64,000 nucleotides of DNA from Pedobacter mucosus (lineage in GTDB: Bacteria; Bacteroidota; Bacteroidia; Sphingobacteriales; Sphingobacteriaceae): assembly GCF_022200785.1 (NCBI RefSeq), contig NZ_CP087585.1:3038001-3102000 (forward strand), in the 5' to 3' direction. The position numbers and the translations under genes were made by a program. This document shows, one piece after another, positions 30,258-39,194 of this stretch; position 1 is the stretch's first letter; each line of letters begins with the position of its first letter. The notes under the pieces are model-generated. The model saw only the letters and a program-made list of their open reading frames with translations, ran no database searches and was not told the DNA's origin.

Positions 30258-31361
30258 ATGAAAAAAAACATATTAGTTATACCTGGCGATGGCATTGGAC
30301 CAGAAGTTACCACATGGGGAAAAGCAGCTTTAGAAAAAATTGCTGAAATTTTCGGTCATGAATTTGTGTTTGATGAAGCATTAATGGGGCATGCAGCAAT
30401 CGAAGTTACAGGTGAACCACTGCCAGATGAAACCTTAGAAAAAGCTAGAAAGAGCGATGCTATCCTCTTCGGAGCGATTGGTCATGCGAAATATGATAAC
30501 GACCCTAGCTTGAAAGTTAGGCCGGAACAGGGCCTATTAAAAATCCGCAAAGAGCTTGGATTATTTGCAAATCTCCGTCCGATATTGTTGTTTGATGAAC
30601 TCCTTCAAGCATCGAGTATTAAACCAGAAATTTTAAAGGGAACTGATATTTTATTCTTCCGTGAGTTAACAGGAGATATTTATTTTGGCGAGAAAGTACG
30701 TTCAGAAGATAGAAATACAGCATCTGATTTAATGATTTATCACCGTTACGAAGTGGAACGAATTGCTCATAAAGCTTATCAGGCTGCACAGCAACGTAGC
30801 AAAAGACTTTGTTCTGTTGATAAAGCAAATGTTTTGGAAAGCTCTCGCTTATGGCGGGAAACCGTTCAGGACATTGCGAAACAATATCCTGATGTTGAAA
30901 CCGAGCATATGTTTGTGGATAATGCCGCGATGCAATTAATTAAAAATCCGAAGAAATTTGATGTGGTTTTAACAGCGAATTTATTCGGAGATATTTTAAC
31001 AGATGAGGCATCGCAGATTGCCGGTTCTATGGGCATGTTGGCTTCTGCATCAGTTGGTGAAAGCACTGGTTTTTTCGAACCGATTCACGGTTCTGCGCAT
31101 GATATTGCTGGTAAAGATTTAGCAAATCCCTTAGCCTCTATCCTATCTGCAGCACTAATGCTCGAAATTGGTTTTGGACTAAAAGACGAAGCTAAATTAT
31201 TGGTTAATACGATTGATCAAGTATTGAAAGACGGTTTTAGAACCCATGATATTGCCGATCAAAGCACAAATCGATTTAAAGTTTTGGGTACAGCCGAAAT
31301 GGGTAAATTGGTAATGAAATTTTTATCACAAAAAATAACTACAACAACACAAACATCATGA
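30258..31361 (+). CDS. leuB: 3-isopropylmalate dehydrogenase
   Basis: 367 residues, isocitrate/isopropylmalate dehydrogenase family. The N-terminus [11 protein letters not shown] and the segment [13 protein letters not shown] at about 133-145 contain substrate-binding residues; [20 protein letters not shown] (20 residues) near 240-260 contains the metal-binding aspartates. It oxidises and decarboxylates 3-isopropylmalate with NAD+. Its TGA overlaps the ATG of leuA (ATGA), so the two are probably translationally coupled. Confidence 0.96.
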   Translation: MKKNILVIPGDGIGPEVTTWGKAALEKIAEIFGHEFVFDEALMGHAAIEVTGEPLPDETLEKARKSDAILFGAIGHAKYDNDPSLKVRPEQGLLKIRKELGLFANLRPILLFDELLQASSIKPEILKGTDILFFRELTGDIYFGEKVRSEDRNTASDLMIYHRYEVERIAHKAYQAAQQRSKRLCSVDKANVLESSRLWRETVQDIAKQYPDVETEHMFVDNAAMQLIKNPKKFDVVLTANLFGDILTDEASQIAGSMGMLASASVGESTGFFEPIHGSAHDIAGKDLANPLASILSAALMLEIGFGLKDEAKLLVNTIDQVLKDGFRTHDIADQSTNRFKVLGTAEMGKLVMKFLSQKITTTTQTS

Positions 31362-32863
31362 TACACGATCCAAATAAAGTATATATTTTCGATACCACTT
31401 TGCGTGATGGCGAGCAGGTTCCAGGTTGCCAATTAGATACAAATCAGAAAATTGAAATTGCAAAAGCATTAGAATTACTTGGTGTTGATATAATTGAGGC
31501 TGGTTTTCCAATATCAAGTCCTGGAGATTTTCAAAGCGTTGTGGAGTTATCAAAAGCCATTAAGAATCCTACAATCTGTGCTTTAACACGTGCAATTAAA
31601 GGTGATATTGATGTTGCTGCAGAATCTTTAAAGTATGCAAAATACCCTCGTATCCATACGGGAATTGGCGCTTCTGATATGCATATCAAGTATAAATTTA
31701 ATAGCACCCGAGAGAAAATTTTAGAACGAGCTGTTGAAGCTGTTAAGTATGCCAAAACTTTTGTAGAAGATGTAGAATTCTACGCCGAAGATGCGGGAAG
31801 AGCTGATAATGCATTTTTAGCGCAGATGATTGAGGCTGTTATTGCCGCTGGTGCTACCGTTGTAAACATTCCAGATACAAATGGATACTGCTTGCCCGAT
31901 CAATATGGTTCGAAAATTCTTTATTTGAAAGAAAATGTTAAAAATATAGATCAAGCAATTATCTCTGTTCATTGCCATAATGATTTAGGAGTGGCGACAG
32001 CAAACAGCATTGCCGGTGTTTTAAACGGTGCTCGTCAGATTGAATGTACCATTAATGGTATTGGCGAAAGAGCTGGAAATACAGCTTTGGAAGAAGTTTC
32101 GATGATTTTAAAAACTCATGCTTTAAATCTTCACACTGGTATTAACAGCAAACATTTTACGGAAATCAGCGGAATGGTGAGTCGCATGATGCATATGCCT
32201 GTTCAGCCAAATAAAGCTATAGTTGGTAAAAATGCATTCGCACATAGTTCTGGTATTCATCAAGATGGATTTTTGAAACACAGAGAAAACTACGAAATCA
32301 TTAATCCTGAAGATGTTGGTTTAAATAGTGCAGATATTATTTTAACTGCCCGTAGCGGTCGCCATGCCTTAAAACACCATTTGGAACGTTTAGATTATGA
32401 TATCGAGAAAATTAATATTGATGATGTATACGAACGTTTCTTGGTTTTAGCTGATGAGAAAAAAGACATCACCGATGATGATTTGCTTTTTTTAATGAGT
32501 AATGGTGAAACGCCTTCTTATTTAAACGGATATAAATTAAATTTTCTACAGGTTGTTTGTGGAGATTTAGTTAGTCCGACGGCAACCATTAAACTTCAAT
32601 ATGACAACGAAGAAAAGGAAGCTAAAGCGGAAGGAAATGGTCCGGTTGATGCCACTATAAATGCAATTTCAAGCTTAATTGATAAAGACATTACGCTTAA
32701 AGAATTCACCATCCAGGCGATGCATGGTGGAAGTGATGATGTGAGCAAGGTTAATATGAAGGTTGATTACGAAGGAAAATCTTTTATAGGTTTTGGGTTC
32801 AGTACTGATATTGTAAAAGCATCTGCAAACGCATATTTAGATGCGATTAATAAGTTTTTGTAA
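31358..32863 (+). CDS. leuA: 2-isopropylmalate synthase
   Basis: 501 residues. The TIM barrel begins with [14 protein letters not shown] at about 10-23 (metal-binding Asp) and carries the metal-binding [13 protein letters not shown] near 204. A linker leads to the C-terminal LeuA regulatory domain (about 380-501), which in the family binds leucine for feedback inhibition. It condenses acetyl-CoA and 2-oxoisovalerate, the committed step of Leu synthesis. The start overlaps the stop of leuB by four bases. Confidence 0.95.
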   Translation: MIHDPNKVYIFDTTLRDGEQVPGCQLDTNQKIEIAKALELLGVDIIEAGFPISSPGDFQSVVELSKAIKNPTICALTRAIKGDIDVAAESLKYAKYPRIHTGIGASDMHIKYKFNSTREKILERAVEAVKYAKTFVEDVEFYAEDAGRADNAFLAQMIEAVIAAGATVVNIPDTNGYCLPDQYGSKILYLKENVKNIDQAIISVHCHNDLGVATANSIAGVLNGARQIECTINGIGERAGNTALEEVSMILKTHALNLHTGINSKHFTEISGMVSRMMHMPVQPNKAIVGKNAFAHSSGIHQDGFLKHRENYEIINPEDVGLNSADIILTARSGRHALKHHLERLDYDIEKINIDDVYERFLVLADEKKDITDDDLLFLMSNGETPSYLNGYKLNFLQVVCGDLVSPTATIKLQYDNEEKEAKAEGNGPVDATINAISSLIDKDITLKEFTIQAMHGGSDDVSKVNMKVDYEGKSFIGFGFSTDIVKASANAYLDAINKFL

Positions 32864-32989
32864 AGGAGCCACAGCCCCACCCTATGAAAGGATTTGCTAG
32901 GGCTATTTTCTGCAACTCCCTCCCCAAAGGGAAGGGAAACAAAGGATGGTGGTTTGAACCTTATTATACAAAAAGACAGTTTTAAGAAT

Positions 32990-33056
32990 TAAATAGCATA
33001 AATAATATGAACGCCTAAACTCCTCCCCTCCGGGGAGGTTGGGAGGGGATTGATAC
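32990..33056. repeat. GC-rich CTCCCC/GGGGAG intergenic repeat
   Basis: CTCCTCCCCTCCGGGGAGG followed by TTGGGAGGGGAT forms a short hairpin plus a third G-rich block, much richer in G+C than the surroundings. A related CTCCCTCCCC block lies at 32915-32925. It sits between leuA and ilvA. Confidence 0.55.
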
Positions 33057-33062
33057 CATAAA

Positions 33063-34313
33063 ATGAATAATACAATTAAAAATACTTTCGATTTTGATGG
33101 CGCTTTTAAAACTTTAGAAGGTATTGTAAAACGTACTCCTTTGGAGTTTAATGAAGGGTTATCGTCAAAATACAATGCTAATATTTATCTAAAAAGAGAG
33201 GATTTACAAATTGTACGTTCCTACAAATTGCGAGGTGCCTATAATAAAATCAGCACATTACCTGCTGATTCATTGAAAAACGGCATAGTTTGCGCAAGTG
33301 CTGGTAATCATGCTCAGGGTGTTGCTTATTCTTGTAAAAAATTGAATATTAAAGGTGTAATATTTATGCCTGAAATCACCCCCAAACAAAAAATTAAACA
33401 GGTAAATATGTTTGGTGGCAATAATATAGAGATTGTTTTAGTTGGTGATACCTTCGACGATTGTTTAAAAGAAGCCCTAATTTATTGTGAAGAAAAGGCT
33501 TCAACATTTATCCCACCCTTTGATGATGACAAAGTAATTGAAGGACAGGCCACTGTTGCTATGGAAATTTTTCAGGATTTACCTGAGTTAGATGCCATAA
33601 TTGTACCTGTTGGTGGCGGTGGTTTAGCATCTGGTGTTAGTGCCTATTTGCAAACGGTAAAGCCTTCTGTGAAAATATTTGGGGTAGAGCCAATGGGCGC
33701 TCCATCATTAAGCGAGGCACTTAAAAACGGCGGACCAATAACCGTTGAAAACATTGAGCGTTTTGTAGATGGTGCGGCCGTAAAAAGAATGGGCTGGATC
33801 ACCTATAAATATTGTAAGGAATTGCTGAGTTCCACTTACTTAATTCCTGAAGGGCAAATTTGCACAACCATTTTAAAGCTTTATAATGAAGATGCTATTG
33901 TTGTAGAGCCTGCTGGTGCATTATCTGTAGCAGCTTTAGAGCAAGTAAAAGATCAGATTATAGGCAAAAATATAGTATGTATTATAAGTGGAGGAAATAA
34001 TGATATTGAACGCATGCAAGAAATTAAAGAGAAATCTTTACTTTTTGAAGGCCTAAAACATTATTTCATTGTTCGTTTTCCTCAAAGACCAGGCGCTTTA
34101 AAGCTTTTTGTAAATGATGTTCTAGGTCCGCATGATGATATTACTCGTTTTGAGTTTATCAAAAAAACGAATAAAGAAAATGGTCCTGCGTTGGTTGGAA
34201 TTGAATTGACCAATAAAGATGATTATGCAAGTTTGCTAGCTAGAATGGATGAATTTAAGTTTGAAATTATTGAATTGAATCAAGATCAAACTTTGTTTGA
34301 ATATTTGGTTTAA
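33063..34313 (+). CDS. ilvA: threonine dehydratase (ammonia-lyase), short ACT form
   Basis: 416 residues. The PLP lysine is Lys55 in RSYKLRGAYNK; SAGNHAQGVAY at about 80-90 and the phosphate-binding GGGGLASGV near 186 are conserved. After residue 330 a single ACT-like domain (IVRFPQRPGALKLFVNDVLG) follows, as in the shorter Bacteroidota form. It makes 2-oxobutanoate from threonine, the entry point to Ile. It closes the branched-chain cluster. Isoleucine feedback through the ACT-like domain is known in related enzymes but cannot be proven here. Confidence 0.94.
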   Translation: MNNTIKNTFDFDGAFKTLEGIVKRTPLEFNEGLSSKYNANIYLKREDLQIVRSYKLRGAYNKISTLPADSLKNGIVCASAGNHAQGVAYSCKKLNIKGVIFMPEITPKQKIKQVNMFGGNNIEIVLVGDTFDDCLKEALIYCEEKASTFIPPFDDDKVIEGQATVAMEIFQDLPELDAIIVPVGGGGLASGVSAYLQTVKPSVKIFGVEPMGAPSLSEALKNGGPITVENIERFVDGAAVKRMGWITYKYCKELLSSTYLIPEGQICTTILKLYNEDAIVVEPAGALSVAALEQVKDQIIGKNIVCIISGGNNDIERMQEIKEKSLLFEGLKHYFIVRFPQRPGALKLFVNDVLGPHDDITRFEFIKKTNKENGPALVGIELTNKDDYASLLARMDEFKFEIIELNQDQTLFEYLV

Positions 34314-34350
34314 GGCTAGTTTCGAACAATGCTAAGTATCTTAATACTAT

Positions 34351-34433
34351 CAAAGATGCTGAATTTATTTCAGCATCTTTGATGTGTAAACTGCCTTACT
34401 TATTAAGATCCTGAATCAAGTTCAGGATGACGA
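34351..34433. repeat. GTCAT-type interspersed hairpin repeat, copy 6 (two stems)
   Basis: CAAAGATGCTGAA/TTCAGCATCTTTG (34351-34381) and ATCCTGAA/TTCAGGAT (34408-34428), the latter followed by GACGAC, share words with the copy at 7723-7795. It lies between ilvA and the cupin gene and could also end ilvA transcription. Confidence 0.7.
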
Positions 34434-34476
34434 CCGTTCGTGTATGGACTACAGTATAACGCAAAACCTAAAAAAA

Positions 34477-34827
34477 ATGAACTTCAAAGACTTAACTAAT
34501 AAAACACTAATTGCCGATAACGATATCGACTGGGAAGATTTAGGCGCTGGCGTTAAGCGTAAAATTATGTCTTATGATGAAAATTTGATGCTTGTTAAAG
34601 TGGCATTTGAAAAAGACTCAATTGGTGCTTTACATCATCATCCACATTTGCAACTAAGTTATGTTGCAAAAGGTAGTTTTGAAGTTAGCATGGGCGATGA
34701 TAAAAAAATACTTACTGAAGGTGATGTTTTCTTTGCGCCAACAATGGTAACGCATGGGGTGGTGTGCTTGGAAGCTGGTTTATTAATCGATGTTTTCAAT
34801 CCACATCGTGAGGATTTTTTGAAATAA
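34477..34827 (+). CDS. cupin domain protein
   Basis: 116 residues from the ATG at 34477, which follows an A-rich run; an in-frame ATG at 34444 would add 11 residues. It is a single cupin barrel: the metal-binding motif 1 is ALHHHPHLQLSYVAKGSFE and motif 2 includes FFAPTMVTHGVV. The fold is found in isomerases, dioxygenases and sensors, so no reaction can be assigned. It lies downstream of ilvA after a repeat and converges with the DUF4230 gene, leaving one base between them. Confidence 0.82.
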   Translation: MNFKDLTNKTLIADNDIDWEDLGAGVKRKIMSYDENLMLVKVAFEKDSIGALHHHPHLQLSYVAKGSFEVSMGDDKKILTEGDVFFAPTMVTHGVVCLEAGLLIDVFNPHREDFLK

Positions 34828-34828
34828 T

Positions 34829-35389
34829 TTACTCAAAAGTAAATCGTACACTTTTATAGCCTAAACCTTCTAAAATAGGTTTCAATACATTTGTTGCATT
34901 GGTTTTGGTTTGTGCCAAAATGCTCGATTTTTTTACTTCTGAAGTTATTTTCGTTTCAGCAGCTTTATACGCTTCATCGACTAATTTTGCTTCTCGAAAA
35001 TATGCCATTTTTGTATCGTAAACTCTCGAGTTTTTATGATCAATTTTTACATAACAGATTTCTGGTTGTGGCAAATTTACTACAGCAGTATCAGCATCAA
35101 TTTTAATATCTTCTTTAGTTATTTTAGTAAGATCAATACAACCAACTGCCTCTGCCTTTACGATTAATAAAATGCTTGCTTCTGGTAAAAAATCAGTTTT
35201 ATTTTTATGCTCCAAAACATCACTAATTTGATATCTAACCAGCTCTAGTTTTCCAATAGCTTCAATTTTCTCTACCAAAAGTTGATGTTTACTCTCTACG
35301 GACGTGCTGATACTAAACTTTTTTGAAATAAAAAAATAACCTGCAACAAGTAAAATTAGCCATGGTAAAATTCTAAAAACTATCTTCAT
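34829..35389 (-). CDS. DUF4230 domain protein
   Basis: 186 residues. One N-terminal membrane segment (ILPWLILLVAGYFFI at about 7-21) anchors an extracytoplasmic domain with the DUF4230 pattern: IGKLELVRYQISDVLEH, a central strand region with DADTAVVNLPQPEI and a C-terminal helix ending LGYKSVRFTFE. The function is unknown. It is convergent with the cupin gene. Confidence 0.82.
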   Translation of the reverse strand: MKIVFRILPWLILLVAGYFFISKKFSISTSVESKHQLLVEKIEAIGKLELVRYQISDVLEHKNKTDFLPEASILLIVKAEAVGCIDLTKITKEDIKIDADTAVVNLPQPEICYVKIDHKNSRVYDTKMAYFREAKLVDEAYKAAETKITSEVKKSSILAQTKTNATNVLKPILEGLGYKSVRFTFE

Positions 35390-35525
35390 TCTATTATATC
35401 AGTTTGAGTTTCTTCAATGTATTTGATGCTTTAAACAATTATTAGTCCACAATTTACATGAATATATTTTTTGGCAGCAGTTTTGTAATACGGATATCAC
35501 ACACACAAATTAAACACAAAACAAC

Positions 35526-35933
35526 ATGAAAAAGCTTACCATTTTAATACTATGCATTGCCACGCTGGGCCTGGCATCTTGCAAAAAGGACACCATTGTT
35601 CAAAACACGCCAAACATTACGATATACAAAACTATTCAAGCTAACCAATGGCAGAGAAATACTGACAATGGAATTTATTATTTTGTTGATATAACAGATA
35701 ATAGGATAGAAGAATTTGTGGATGATGGTATTATTTTATCATTCGCTCGTTTTAATGATAATGGATATGATGCATTGCCTTTTAACTATGGTTTAGATTC
35801 TTACAGTTACAGTTCTTTTCCAGGAAGGATTAGAGTTTATTTACAAAATAACAATAATAGAACAATTGAACCAACAAGACCTACGTCTAGTATTGATGCA
35901 AGAATTGTTTTGGTAGCATCTTCTTCAGATTAA
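35526..35933 (+). CDS. small lipoprotein of unknown function
   Basis: 135 residues. Residues 1-20 form a lipoprotein signal peptide ending in the lipobox LASC, so Cys19 or close by would be lipidated. The mature part is rich in Asn, Asp, Tyr and Ser, with predicted beta strands, and I do not recognise a family. It has a bidirectional hairpin terminator just downstream, shared with the end of the convergent ABC ATPase gene. Confidence 0.75.
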   Translation: MKKLTILILCIATLGLASCKKDTIVQNTPNITIYKTIQANQWQRNTDNGIYYFVDITDNRIEEFVDDGIILSFARFNDNGYDALPFNYGLDSYSYSSFPGRIRVYLQNNNNRTIEPTRPTSSIDARIVLVASSSD

Positions 35934-35943
35934 AAATAAGATC

Positions 35944-36936
35944 TTAAAACTCTAAAAAACGACTTATGTTCACTTGAACGTGGTCGTTTTTTTTATGAAC
36001 TCCCCTATTTAATTGTAGCGCTCTAATGCTTACACCATTTCTTTCTAGAAGCAGCTCATCATAAAATCCTTTATAATAAACGTCCCGAACTTCATACCGT
36101 CTACTACTCCAATTGCTATTTATTTCTGCCCATTCGGGATAAAAAACAATCGATTCTTTAAAAGTTTTTAAGCCTAATTTTTCAGCATCACCTCTAGATA
36201 AAACGATGGCGTTGCCCAACATTTGTGCGGTGTAAACGTGCTTAGGATTTTGATAAATTTCAGCGGGTTTGCCTGTTTGAAGTAATTTACCTTCCTTAAC
36301 AATTAACAATTGATCGCCTAGAAATAATCCGTCAGCCGGATCATGAGATACCAAAATTACCGTTACACCAGTTTCAGCTGCTATTCTTTTTATATCAGCC
36401 CTGAGTTGGTTTTTTAATAAAGCATCAACCTGACTAAATGGTTCATCTAAAAGCAAAACTTGTGTATCTGCAACCATTGCTTTCGCTATTGCAACACGCT
36501 GTTGTTCACCGCCACTTAATTCGATAACTTTTTTATGTTGCAAAGGTAAAATCCGCAAATGCTCCATAATTTGGAACGTTTTTTCGGCTTTTAATTTAAG
36601 ATCAGAATTTGATAACTGTGATGCAATGTTATCGTAAACCTTTGCATAAATATTTAATGAAAAATCCTGAGTAACCATTTTCATTTGCTTATGACCAGGT
36701 ATTAGCTGTTCATCCGGACCTTTGATTTTTTCATCTTCAAAAAATATTTCTCCCGCATCTGCCTTTAACAATCCATATATAGATTTAAGCAAAGTTGATT
36801 TTCCACTTCCGCTTTCACCAATAATGGCAACCACATCGCCTCTCTTTATATCAAAGCTGATATTTTTAACACCACTTGCTTGTTCAGCCTGATATTGTTT
36901 TGTTAAATTTTTTACACTGATTATAATATCCCTCAC
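35944..36936 (-). CDS. orphan ABC transporter ATPase with TOBE-like C-terminus
   Basis: 330 residues from a GTG start at 36936. Walker A GESGSGKSTLL is at about 38-48, the signature LSGGEQQRVAIAKAM near 140, Walker B VLLLDEPFSQVD near 160 and the switch His in VILVSHDPAD near 195. The last 80 residues (EVRDVYYKGFYDELLLERNG) look like a TOBE-type regulatory domain, as in PotA/FbpC importers of small solutes. No permease lies next to it. It is the last gene of the ECF-SusC-cyanophycinase run, 80 bases after the isoaspartyl peptidase, but it could also be an independent housekeeping gene. Confidence 0.85.
   Translation of the reverse strand: MRDIIISVKNLTKQYQAEQASGVKNISFDIKRGDVVAIIGESGSGKSTLLKSIYGLLKADAGEIFFEDEKIKGPDEQLIPGHKQMKMVTQDFSLNIYAKVYDNIASQLSNSDLKLKAEKTFQIMEHLRILPLQHKKVIELSGGEQQRVAIAKAMVADTQVLLLDEPFSQVDALLKNQLRADIKRIAAETGVTVILVSHDPADGLFLGDQLLIVKEGKLLQTGKPAEIYQNPKHVYTAQMLGNAIVLSRGDAEKLGLKTFKESIVFYPEWAEINSNWSSRRYEVRDVYYKGFYDELLLERNGVSIRALQLNRGVHKKNDHVQVNISRFLEF
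35954..35994. terminator. bidirectional terminator between the small lipoprotein and ABC ATPase genes
   Basis: AAAAAACGAC (35954-35963) pairs with GTCGTTTTTT (35983-35992) around a smaller GTTCA/TGAAC stem. A T-run follows on the plus strand and an A-run precedes it, so it can serve both convergent genes; it lies within the last codons of the ABC gene. Confidence 0.6.
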
Positions 36937-37015
36937 TTGGTAAATATAAAGCTAAAAGCAGAAAACCTAAACCAAAACAAATAATTTAATGCGTTAGCGC
37001 TATAAACCGTCCATT

Positions 37016-38041
37016 TTACTTGTAAATATTTACTTCAATTTTGCCATCAATAGTAATTGTTCCCCTATACATGCCCGCTGTATTAAAAGGCATTGCTACA
37101 TTTCCTTTTTTATCAAGGGCAATCAAACCGCCATCACCACCCATTTTTCCAACTTTGTCTAAAGCAATTTTTGAAGCTTCAACAACTGATAGCCCTTTAT
37201 ATTCCATTAAATCAGAAATGGTTTTAGCGACCACGTTACGAATATAAAATTCGCCCCAACCGGTACAAGAAATCCCTGCTGTTTCATTGTTACAATAAGT
37301 TCCAGAACCGATTATTGGTGCATCGCCAACACGACCGTATTTCTTGTTAGTCATGCCGCCTGTTGAAGTTCCCGCAGCCAAATTACCAGCTTTATCTAAA
37401 GCTACGCAGCCTACTGTACCAAATTTATAATCATGGTTAATGGTTCCTAATAAGGATGATTTTTTACTTGCATGATCTAAAACAGCTTTGGTTGAATCTT
37501 CTTTTATAGCCTCCTGCAAACCATCCCATCGCTCTTTTGTCCAGAAATATTTAGGATCAACGATTTCCAAGCCAACTTCCTTCGCAAATTTATCAGCACC
37601 ATCGCCAAACATCATTACATGTTCTGATTTTTCCATCACTGCCCTAGCCGCAGAAATCGGATTTTTAATAGTAGTAACACCAGCAACTGAACCGGCCATT
37701 AAAGTTTTCCCATCCATTATTGCGGCATCCAATTCATTTCTACCATCATGTGTAAAAACGGCACCTTTACCAGCATTAAAGTGGGGATCATTTTCTAAAA
37801 CATGAATAGTAGCTTCAACAGCATCTAAACTTGTTTTACCCGCTTGTATTTCTGCGTAACCAGCTTTCAAAGCAGCGGTTAGTGCCGCAACATAGGCCAT
37901 CTCCTTTTCTGGAGTCATGTTTTTTTTAAGTATGGTACCGGCACCACCGTGAATAACCATCACATATTTTTTCTGCTGAGCATTAGCATTTAAAGCTAAA
38001 ACCGAAATTAATCCTATCGCAAATAATTTTAATGCTTTCAT
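37016..38041 (-). CDS. secreted isoaspartyl peptidase/L-asparaginase
   Basis: 341 residues. Residues 1-22 are a signal peptide ending NANAQ, so it acts in the periplasm. HGGAG at 31-35 and the autocleavage site G208-T209 in KFGTVGCVALD identify an Ntn hydrolase of the plant-type asparaginase family; Thr209 becomes the nucleophile. AAGTSTGGMTNKKYGRVGD follows as the conserved substrate loop. Members cleave beta-aspartyl dipeptides and asparagine. It starts four bases after the cyanophycinase stop, so the pair is almost certainly cotranscribed; together they can convert cyanophycin to beta-Asp-Arg and then to Asp and Arg. Confidence 0.92.
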   Translation of the reverse strand: MKALKLFAIGLISVLALNANAQQKKYVMVIHGGAGTILKKNMTPEKEMAYVAALTAALKAGYAEIQAGKTSLDAVEATIHVLENDPHFNAGKGAVFTHDGRNELDAAIMDGKTLMAGSVAGVTTIKNPISAARAVMEKSEHVMMFGDGADKFAKEVGLEIVDPKYFWTKERWDGLQEAIKEDSTKAVLDHASKKSSLLGTINHDYKFGTVGCVALDKAGNLAAGTSTGGMTNKKYGRVGDAPIIGSGTYCNNETAGISCTGWGEFYIRNVVAKTISDLMEYKGLSVVEASKIALDKVGKMGGDGGLIALDKKGNVAMPFNTAGMYRGTITIDGKIEVNIYK

Positions 38042-38045
38042 TTAT

Positions 38046-39143
38046 CTATTGATCTTTTTTATTCAAAACCCCATTATTATCTATCCACCACCAGTACCAT
38101 TTACCACCAGTAGCATCGCTTGCTTTAAAGTTAACAACATTAAAGTTACCGCCACCATTTACTGAAGCAGGAATTTCGTAAACAGACACGGCTTTTTCTC
38201 CATTATTCCAAATTACTTTTTTATTTGGTTCAAATTGTTCTGGCTGCTTACTTGGATCAGAAACTAAAAAGTAGGCATAACTATAAGGCCTTGTTGCCGA
38301 ATAATCGCCAAGAACTTGAGCTTTGCCTGTTGCATCAATACAAACTGCCGTTTTTTCATCTACTGCAATCCCTCTAGCGGCTACCTTCCAGTCTTTATTT
38401 ATTTTACCTAAAAAAACTATAGATCTTCCTTCTCTTTCGCGGGTTAAATAATGCTGATCTGTTATCACATTTTGCAAATATGGTGCTTTTAAAAAATCAT
38501 TATTGTACAAGGTTACATTTCCATCATAAGGGTTTCCTAATGCTTGTGTTGAAGTTAAACCACCAGTTTCGCCACTATAATAAAAACCGCCCAAAATTGC
38601 ACAACCTGCACTGGTACCTCCAAGTGGAGCTTTTTTATCATTTAAAAGATAATTAAGTGCTTGCTCTGTTTTAGTTCCTTTCCAATACTTCATATAATCA
38701 GATTGATCTCCGCCAGCAATAAAAACCATCTCGGCATTACGAATGATATAAGCAACGGTATCATTATTTGCCAATTCTTTTGAATCTATTAATAAAGTTT
38801 CGACGGAATTTACAGTACCTAAACCATTTATATAAGCATTATAAGCAGCTGTGCCTGTAGCACGTAAAATGACAACATCACCTCCGCCGCTTTTATCAAT
38901 CATCCATTTAAAGGCTGCATCTACATCAGTACCACCGCCCATTAAAACCATTCCGCCACTTACAGTTTTAATAACATTGCTACTATCACCTACAAAACCT
39001 AAAGATGCTGGTCTACGTTTAACCGGATTAGTGCCAATTACACCGCCTCCCGTGGGTTGGGGTACAACTGATTCTGTTGATTTGCTGCAGCCCATAACCG
39101 AGATGCAGACGCTCATTAATAGTAAAAAAAAGGAATGCTTCAT
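38046..39143 (-). CDS. cyanophycinase, lipoprotein (peptidase S51)
   Basis: 365 residues from the ATG at 39143. The signal ends in the lipobox VMGC at residues 16-19, so it is a lipoprotein. The nucleophile elbow GGTSAGC at 175-181 places catalytic Ser178, preceded by FIAGGDQ at 151-157. The segment DQHYLTREREGR places Asp229, Gln230, Arg235, Arg237 and Arg240. As I recall the Synechocystis CphB structure, Asp172, Gln173, Arg178, Arg180 and Arg183 bind substrate, and the spacing here is identical. This favours true cyanophycinase (release of beta-Asp-Arg) over other S51 peptidases. It follows susD by about 50 bases and precedes the isoaspartyl peptidase. Confidence 0.88.
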   Translation of the reverse strand: MKHSFFLLLMSVCISVMGCSKSTESVVPQPTGGGVIGTNPVKRRPASLGFVGDSSNVIKTVSGGMVLMGGGTDVDAAFKWMIDKSGGGDVVILRATGTAAYNAYINGLGTVNSVETLLIDSKELANNDTVAYIIRNAEMVFIAGGDQSDYMKYWKGTKTEQALNYLLNDKKAPLGGTSAGCAILGGFYYSGETGGLTSTQALGNPYDGNVTLYNNDFLKAPYLQNVITDQHYLTREREGRSIVFLGKINKDWKVAARGIAVDEKTAVCIDATGKAQVLGDYSATRPYSYAYFLVSDPSKQPEQFEPNKKVIWNNGEKAVSVYEIPASVNGGGNFNVVNFKASDATGGKWYWWWIDNNGVLNKKDQ

Positions 39144-39194
39144 GTGCAATTTATAAATCCAGAGCGAAAATTAATTCACTCTGGATATTTGTAA

